Shown: piece after piece, positions 57,104-64,000 of the stretch
Position numbering within the stretch: position 1 is the stretch's first letter
Layout of the letters: the number at the start of each line of letters is the position of its first letter
Assembly: GCA_004352715.1 (NCBI GenBank)
Contig: SCFE01000026.1
Span: 2,251,054-2,315,053 of the forward strand
Length of the DNA stretch: 64,000 bases
Reading direction: 5' to 3'
Source: Hofstenia miamia
Taxonomy: Eukaryota > Xenacoelomorpha > Acoela
The notes under the pieces: model-generated
Seen by the model: the letters and a program-made list of their open reading frames with translations, nothing else
What the model was told of the DNA's origin: nothing
Database searches by the model: none
Position numbers and translations under genes: made by a program

Positions 57104-57185
57104 NNNNNNNNNNNNNNNNNNNNNNNNNNNNNNNNNNNNNNNNNNNNNNNNNNNNNNNNNNNNNNNNNNNNNNNNNNNNNNNNNN
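57104..57185. other. Assembly gap, 82 N, between TA tracts
   Basis: Bordered by TA at 57070-57102 and 57186-57213 and by inverted MITE arms. The symmetry may have hindered assembly. Confidence 0.95.
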
Positions 57186-57213
<28 letters not shown>

Positions 57214-57217
<4 letters not shown>

Positions 57218-57325
57218 CTTGTCAACGAGCCGAGCTTGAGCACTGCATTGAATACACAACGAGCCCAAATCGAGCCTTTTTAGGCAAAGTAAATTTATAG
57301 TTCTGATTGTTAATTTGATAATGCA
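57214..57325 (-). mobile_element. GGCTC MITE, truncated copy right of gap
   Basis: Starts with an intact end CAGACTTGTCAACGAGCCGA directly after a TA tract. It follows the family for about 110 bases and stops in ATGCAGATTTTTTTTATT, where the direct repeat of the enclosing element begins. Confidence 0.85.
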
Positions 57326-57648
57326 GATTTTTTTTATTTAAATCGGATTTTTTAGTTAAATTTCAGTTTTACCCAATCTTCCATATTGAAATACAATAAT
57401 TTAATCAATTTTAAATAAACTGAAGATAAAAAACATGCAAAACAACATTTCAGAGCTTGCAAAAAAGTTGCAATATCACGGCAATGAGTTCAAAACAATT
57501 AGAATATACTACTTGTATCACTTTTAGTGTACTTGATTTAAATCAATAATTGAACTAATAATGTGCTTTGATTTAAACCATGTTTTAAATCCGATTTAAA
57601 TCAATGATTAAAATCGAGGGGTTTAAATCGACCAGCACTGGATTAAAT

Positions 57649-59430
57649 CACAAATACAGGATCACTAAAAATAATAAAACAAAGCGAAACCATCTATCAC
57701 AGTGTAAATCAACCAATCCACAATTGTTAAAGAATTTTATTTAAAAATAATTCCACTTATTGCAATGGGATTTTTTTATTGAAATTTGAATGTTCAATTA
57801 CATATTTTTAAATATTTCAATAAAAAACTACATTTATTAACACCAGTGAGTGTAATTACACAATTTTTATTGTTCTTCATTGTTTCCTCGTTGAGGATGT
57901 CTGGTTGAAGGTCTCTGAATCAAATCTGCATTTACAGTGTAAGTAAGTCTAGAGATAATCTTAGTTAATGATTAAGCGAATGCTTCTAGGTTTTCAACAT
58001 GATACAATACATTAGAACGGCATTTGAAGGGATTTCAGTAATTCTTGAACAGATTTCACGCTGAAGAGATATTCAAGGAATTTGAGACAAAAGAATTTAA
58101 TTTAAGAAATAAATGAAACTGAATTTCGCATTGAAAGTTAATTTAGAGCACTCGTGGGAAAAACCTCAATTATCCAATCAGACGATTAGAATCTCAGTTA
58201 TTACGTAAAAGCAGAACTTTCGGTAAACACCAGTTAAAGACATCGTTACTCGTAATTATTATTCTATTTAATTAACACTTAGTAGTAACACCTTGTTTCC
58301 AATCAATTCCTGCATCGACCATAAAATTTTGGAAAGCGGAACATAAAGACCAACCTGAAAAAACATATGGTTTTACAATAGTTCTACGAAATTTCGCTAT
58401 ATTTATACAATTATGTCATGTTTACAATTCAGAATTTCGAGTTTTTTGTAAAAACTTTCAATACTTTCAAATTTAATTTTCACTACAAAAATGCTGTAAT
58501 AACTTTGCAGAGAAACACAATATATATTTCTAGATTACAATGATATTTTCATAGGAATTTCAAGCAAAGAGTTACTTTGAAAAAAATTACTAAGGTTCGA
58601 AATAGTAGGAAGGAAACCGGTAATGGATAAACATGGATAACAAGGGCGCAAAAGATCTGCAGAGACTTCAATTACTGAGATATATTTTCCCTAGGTTACT
58701 AGTAAAGATACTAAATCATTTGTATTAACTCCATAGAATGTAAGATGATTTCTATATGCAGCAAAGTAAATGCAAGATTGACTAAAAAATACAACTAAGT
58801 GGGAAGAAATTGATAATTGAAGTTATTGATAAAAAATTCCTAACAGATAATGAAATGAAATGTTGTAAAAAATTATATAAAACAATTCTTCGACTACCAT
58901 TCCATTGAAATTTTGAAAAGGATATTAAAATCCAAAAAAATAAATGAAAAATGTTTGTTAATTTGCGTATACAATACACTAAATAAAACTGGTTTGAAGT
59001 CTTATGAAATTTCAAACGCAAACTAACCTAAACTTATTCTAAGGTAACTGCTTCGATTTTTTGGGATTCGGTGTTTTCTAGGAAAAAAAATTTTTCTACG
59101 GATTTTTTGGAAGATCCATGATAAAGAAACTCCTGAATAAAAATTGATTTTTTGCCGTCTATTCAAGAAGCTATTTTTAGGCAAGTAACAACATTTAAAT
59201 TATAAAGTAAGAGTTTTAGGCTTTTGGTATATAAAACTGAGAAAATTCAATGACAACTCCCAGTGATCTTATCCAAAAATGTTCGTTGAAAAAACTTACA
59301 GGGGTTAATAATCCTATGCTTCGAAACCCGGGTTAATGAGGACAATTGGAATACTTTGATCATTTCCAGTAGAGTTGGAATTGGACCGGGCCAATTTTAA
59401 AATACCAATAATTCGATCCACGAATGGCAT
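57649..59430. other. AT-rich stretch, no gene seen
   Basis: No recognisable gene or bounded repeat. Confidence 0.6.
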
Positions 59431-59438
59431 GGACCACT

Positions 59439-59647
59439 AAGAGGCGTACCCAGGATTTTCTGACGGGGGGGGACATCATTGTTTTTGAAAATATTGAGAA
59501 AATAGACCCTAAAAATGCATTTCATGATCCTAGATTTTAAATTTTTCAATTTTTTACGGAAAAATTTTTTATTTATCCAGTCAAAATTAAATTTGGAAAC
59601 CTGACGGGGGGACATTCCACCATGTCCCCCCCCTGGGTACGCCACTG
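59439..59647. mobile_element. GGCGTACCCAGG hAT-type mini-MITE, copy 1, exact 8-bp duplication
   Basis: Left end AAGAGGCGTACCCAGG and right end, read inward, CAGTGGCGTACCCAGG. The flanks are GGACCACT on both sides (59431-59438, 59648-59655). Runs of G after the left end and C before the right end (GACGGGGGG, CCCCCCC) pair with each other. Only 209 bp. The glycine-rich minus-strand open frame across it is a by-product. Confidence 0.9.
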
Positions 59648-59655
59648 GGACCACT

Positions 59656-60925
59656 ATAACTACCTATGTTAGTAACAATGTTTTATGCTTAATAGAAGAC
59701 CACAAGCACTACACTGGGATTTGATTGGATAATTTGTATAATATATTAATATGTGCATATTCACGTAGTCCAATGCTAATGCAATTCGGTTGCAATCTTA
59801 ATCGGAAATACGTATCATATACTAATGCCTTTTAGTAATGTAAGTATTGATAAAACTAAAAACCTATTCGTGCTATCCGATTACCAGAAATGGTACCTGG
59901 ATACAACCACTGCCAACTTACATCGGCTTACATCAACGCAAATTGAGCGAGACTTTACTTGCAGCAGGTTCTGCATTAGCCAACAATAGCTTGCAATGTC
60001 CTAAAATTCAAATATCATTTATAACGTTGGATCCAAGCCCGGTAGGTCTAATCGCCCTTATTATGATATTGCATGTGAAAGAAATTAATCTGACCCCATA
60101 CGATTGGCCCTAATACAATGTGGCATCATATCGTTAAGATTATCGAGATTTATAATGAAGACATTTCTTAATGAATTGCTAATTAAACCATTCAATGAAT
60201 ATATATTTGTTAGACAAAGCAAATGTAAAAACTCCGCGCACTTTTAAAAGCACTAAAAATTGTCTAAATTACAGAATAGGTAAAATTTGAGCAAAAAAAT
60301 TGCGTTATTGCATTATCCAACAAAATCCGGACTCTTTTGGTCACGGTAGCAGGATTTGAGCATTTGAGCATTATCATATAGTAAGAATTGTTTCCAAACT
60401 CTGGTAGTCTTAAAAGAATTGTAATAATAGATACATTAAGTATCATAGATCAAGCTAACGTAAATGAAAATCAAGTTCTTCATGACGTTGTTCAATTAAT
60501 TTCACTGAAACTTTTGTCAGAAAAATCTTTTCTGATTTAGAAAAATATAATTATGGAATTACAATATAATAGTTTAAATATTTGTCATTATTTATTAATA
60601 GTAAAGATATAAGCTTTGATTTTGCGTGCACCACAGTTACTAGATTCCCAAAAGATCTAACGCAACAAACCCGAACTTGCTATCCGCAACATTCATCATA
60701 TCATTCTGCATTAAGTCTCAACATTTTAAAAATCTCAATTAATAGTCATAGAGACATCCTAAATTATGCGAAAAAGGAATTTTCATAGTGATAATGAAAA
60801 AAATCTTTGAAGTATAAAACCCATAACAAAAGATAAAACTAATTTATGTTGTCCAACTTTTTTAAACTGTACATGAAGAAAACCATTTTTGATAAAGCAA
60901 TTGTAATTGTGAGGTTCCTCCAATA
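59656..60925. other. No identified gene
   Basis: An 88-codon plus frame at 59847-60113 is open but not recognised. Otherwise AT-rich. Confidence 0.5.
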
Positions 60926-60932
60926 GCATGAG

Positions 60933-61169
60933 CAGGGCGTACGCAGGATTTTCTGACGGGGGAACATCATGTTATTACCCAATGCGAATAAGCCCCGCGA
61001 AAATTGCTGAAAATATTGAGAAAATAGACTTTAAATTATTCATTTCACGATCCTAGATTTTAAATTTTTCAATTTTACGAAAAATTTTTTGATTTATCAA
61101 GTCAAAATCAAATTCGGGTAACCTGACGGGAGGGCATTCCACCATGTCCCCCCCCTGCGTACGCCACTG
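60933..61169. mobile_element. GGCGTACCCAGG hAT-type mini-MITE, copy 2
   Basis: Left end CAGGGCGTACGCAGG and right end CCTGCGTACGCCACTG. The interior matches copy 1 closely (TTTTCTGACGGGGG, GATCCTAGATTTTAAATTTT, CATTCCACCATGTCCCCC) with an extra segment near 60975-61010. No matching 8-bp flanks are visible (AGCATGAG against ATTCACTG). Confidence 0.85.
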
Positions 61170-61474
61170 ATTCACTGGGTTTTAACTCTTCAAAAAAATT
61201 GAAATCACATTTTACATTAAATAACTGGATGTTGCTAAATTCTAAAATCGAGAAACTAAATGTGATTAAGTTACAAATTTAATTTTTAATGAAGAACAAT
61301 TTCCTGAATAAACAACTGAACAGGAAAGCATTAGCATCTTACCAAATAAATTATGAGATCGGCAGCTATGGGAAATCCAAGGAACGGAATTATGAATTTG
61401 AAAGGACTGCATGATTATTTTCAATTAAATTCTCATGGCTACTCATAAAAATTTTATAGGATAGCATGATATTA
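61170..61474. other. AT-rich stretch, no gene seen
   Basis: Nothing recognised. Confidence 0.6.
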
Positions 61475-62416
61475 ACTTTAAACAGCCTGGTGTCATTTTT
61501 AAAGGAGAAACCGTTTATACATTTACAAAAAATTTTGTCCAAGCCTATTACCAAATTGGAAAATCTTGGGGCATGGGTAGGTCCATTGGGGAACATGCTT
61601 TGATGCAATGTCGAAAGAAAATTTCTATTAAAGCACATTTGTGGCGGAGGTTGTTGAAATGATTAAAAAGTTTTCTTTTAAAATCTCGAATTTTTGAAAA
61701 AGACTTAAATTCTCTCCATGCTTAGTGTTCATTTATTTAGAAGGTTTTGAACCCATGAGGGCAACAAATAACCTTGACTTGATTTTGTTTGTAAGGAGCT
61801 AACATAATGTTCATGAATAATTATCAACCTATTAATATGATATAATAAGCTAGTAACCATATTTTGCTTAACCCTAAACAGGCTAGCGTCCGTTTTGAAG
61901 GACAAACCGTTTTTGCACATTTACAAAGAATTTTCTCCAAGCGTATTTCCAATTGAAAATCTTGGTGCATGGGTAGGTCTATTGGGGAACATGCTTTGAT
62001 GCAATGTCAAAAATTTCTATTAAAGCGTATTTGCGGCAGAGGTTGCTGAAAGGATTAATACGTTTTCTTTGAAAATTTCGAATTTTTGAAAAAGATTGAA
62101 ATTCTCTCCATATTTCATACCTAGTATTAATGTATTTAGAAGCACATGGAGGCAACAAAGAACTTTGAATGTTTCTTGATATGTGCACAGATATTCTAAA
62201 GCCATTGAGGCGTGTCGTGCGCAAAGTCAGAGGTCTCGGGGCTCGATGGGACCGAACTGAGTCGCGGGTTAATAACGAACAAGAAAGAGGCGACTCGCCT
62301 CTATCACGTGGTGCTTTTATATTGAGCATAGCGATTATAGTTTTTGATTTATAAGTGTTTAAAAATTTTTTAGAGGATCATGAAAATTTTTTAAAAATCA
62401 CCAGGCTGTTTAAGGT
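61475..62416. mobile_element. Element with AAACAGCCTGGTG inverted ends and internal direct repeat
   Basis: ACTTTAAACAGCCTGGTG at the left and its near inverse CACCAGGCTGTTTAAGGT at the right define about 940 bp. Inside, roughly 290 bases (61475-61760) recur directly at 61871-62160 at moderate identity, both copies starting with TAAACAG-CT and containing GCATGGGTAGGTC and GGGGAACATGCTTTGATGC. The right part holds a GC-rich patch (62200-62320) with AGGCGACTCGCCT. Superfamily not determined. Related ends lie near 38231 and 39801. Confidence 0.6.
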
Positions 62417-63683
62417 GAAGAGTATATAAACAACTAAAGGTATGTCGATCACTAAAGGGTATTTCAATTAAAGATCTGCAATTCGGTTGTTCAATGGTAC
62501 CTCTAGGTTGAATGAAATACTTCAGTTGGTCAAATAACAGAGGCCTCAATTTAGGCTCGATTGAAATAATTTTTTGTTTATTTTTCTCTATAAATGTTTC
62601 TAAGTATACTATAGTATGTGAAGTTGTGCAAAGTGAAGACGTGGACTTACAAACATGTGCACACCTGTATGGATCATTAGATGACTAATTGAACATTTCA
62701 AAAAGATTAATTTGAATGTATTAAGCAAATGAGACATCTCCAGTTGTGGATTACAAGGCGGATACAACTCGTAGGCGTATCAGAAAGAATGACGGAGAAG
62801 CACCAGAAGATGAATTTTGTGAAATTGTCGAGAAACTTGAAACTGAGAAGAAAAGACGAGAGATATATTTTTTCTTTCTGAAACATATTCTCAATGTTGT
62901 CAAAAACATATAGATGATTTCTCCAAAGACTTTAACAGTAATTTTTTATGTGAGGTGCAGCAGTTTCATTTTCGTATGAAAAATATTATTCCGTCATGGT
63001 GAACTTCATAGCATTAATTATATCAGGAAAACAATGAAAAAGTAAACTGGCTGTCCTATCTCTACTAATTAATTATAGACGCATATGTACTATCTAAGCC
63101 TGGTTTCGAAGATCTGAGCAACGACTTTGCAGCTAAAATATCAAGGTGCAACTTTTCAAATGCGAATGGGTGTAGACGTACATGTATACGAAAAAATGGT
63201 TTTCTCCTTTACTGTTTTCTTTGTTTTATTTAAATCGATAAAATTTGGTGTGATTTAATAATTAGCATATAAACTTCCAAAGAAAAAAAAATTTTTTTCT
63301 TACTCCTAGTTTTGATTTCTTCCGTTGTTCGAGTTTATATTTTGAATGACCAAGTTCATAAAATTCGATTCCCTTTTAATGCATATGATAGAGATAGCAC
63401 TTTCGAATCATACAAAAAATGCATGAAACTGAAAAAACAAACCAAAATGAGTTTTACACCATACATCATAATTTTTAAGATAAAAAGAAGAATTGGGTCA
63501 GTAGTTGTAATAACCACACTGGAGCCTAATAAAAGTTTCAAAATGACTTAGTTTGGAGTCCAATAGTCATCTTAGTAGATTTGGCAGTCTTGGATCAATC
63601 AACTAATATCCTCTTTGATATCAGCTCAGTAATGGTTCAGTAAAGGGTCCTTAATTAATTGACACGCACTGGAAATATACCTC
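62417..63683. other. AT-rich stretch, no gene seen
   Basis: No recognisable gene, RNA or bounded repeat. Confidence 0.6.
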
Positions 63684-63707
63684 TATATATATATATATAT
63701 ATATATA

Positions 63708-63980
63708 CTAATACCTCCCTCTCCGTAGTATGGTTTTTGCAAGAAACCGCTACATAGAGGGAGGGGAGAAAAATTGTCCATACTACATAGAGGGATTTTG
63801 GGATTTTGGCCGAAAAATAACTTTTTGGCTATTACTCCCTAAAAAATCCATCGATCCCTTAAATGTTTTGCATGAAGGTAGTGACTACCAAAAGACTATG
63901 TCCTACAAAAATTCAGGAATTTATGTGGGAAATTCAGCTTATATGGTTATGTGGAAAAAATACATAGAGGGAGGTATTAG
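63708..63980. mobile_element. Stowaway-like MITE inside a TA microsatellite
   Basis: Ends CTAATACCTCCCTCT (63708-63722) and AGAGGGAGGTATTAG (63966-63980) are perfect inverses. TA tracts continue on both sides, so the target was a TA inside a microsatellite. TACATAGAGGGA occurs three times in the element. Length 273 bp, non-coding. TA targets and CTCCCTC-type ends place it with Tc1/mariner-type Stowaway MITEs. A partial copy lies at 17076-17301. Confidence 0.88.
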
Positions 63981-64000
63981 TATATATATATATATATATA

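Larger units (their letters stand above)
56709..57640. mobile_element. Second hAT-like MITE (CAGTGYTGGT ends) with nested GGCTC MITE pieces
   Basis: Left end CAGTGTTGGT and right end ACCAGCACTG are inverted copies. The flanks GACTTAAA and GATTAAAT agree at only 5 of 8 bases. Near the right end TTTAAATC-type units recur, as subterminal sites do. The middle is rearranged: sequence at 56741-57000 recurs directly at about 57325-57515, and between them lie two inverted arms of the GGCTC MITE around a TA tract and gap. Confidence 0.6.

Noticed and set aside
59397-59654. Glycine-rich minus-strand frame (VAYPGGGHGGM)
   Set aside because: It is the translation of the mini-MITE at 59439-59647, whose ends and target duplication are clear.

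Overview
The window looks like intergenic DNA from a eukaryote, most likely an invertebrate animal. An arthropod such as an arachnid would fit, but nothing in the window proves it. The evidence is very AT-rich sequence, dozens of (TA)n microsatellites, short non-conserved open frames and a dense layer of animal-type transposable elements. There are no operons, bacterial genes, rRNAs, tRNAs or CRISPR arrays. I found no intact host gene. The coding signals I could identify are transposon genes, all broken.

Layout. 0-5 kb: a GTCGGG-rich degenerate repeat, a decayed Tc1-like transposase, a cluster of a 16-base motif, and a 1000-N gap. 5.1-7.5 kb: a block (A) that recurs at 22.96-25.2 kb (C), with a partial third copy (B) at 22.27-22.96 kb. 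The blocks carry an unidentified 74-85 codon open frame. 9.6-17.3 kb: three copies of a hAT-type MITE with GGCTC arrays, plus a Stowaway-like MITE fragment. 17.8-18.3 kb: an unidentified minus-strand coding remnant. 21.7-22.1 kb: the C-terminus of a LINE reverse-transcriptase protein. 27-27.7 kb: a TA-flanked, pogo/Tc1-type non-autonomous element. 29.7-31.7 kb: a near-identical tandem duplication of about 0.95 kb. 32.6-32.8 kb: two palindromes. 34-39 kb: three more GGCTC MITEs and a 641-bp hAT-type element. 41.5-45.1 kb: a 1280-bp Tc1 element with both ends and a TA duplication, an internally deleted mariner with both ends, and a restriction-like-endonuclease LINE remnant. 47.0-47.35 kb: a Penelope-like fragment followed by a hammerhead-ribozyme-like motif. 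47.6-64 kb: further MITE families, many with 8-bp target duplications, and a Stowaway-like MITE inside a TA tract at the right edge.

The elements do not form a pathway. The shared theme is non-autonomous DNA transposons with intact ends and target duplications, whose transposase genes are absent or broken here. Assembly structure matters when reading this window. All four multi-N gaps lie between TA tracts. Five single-N characters sit at or within the duplicated blocks, so some duplications may be assembly products. I see no convincing undescribed gene system. The best leads are the GGCTC hAT family and its repair-scarred copies, the hammerhead-like motifs, the 16-base motif cluster and the unidentified repeated open frame.
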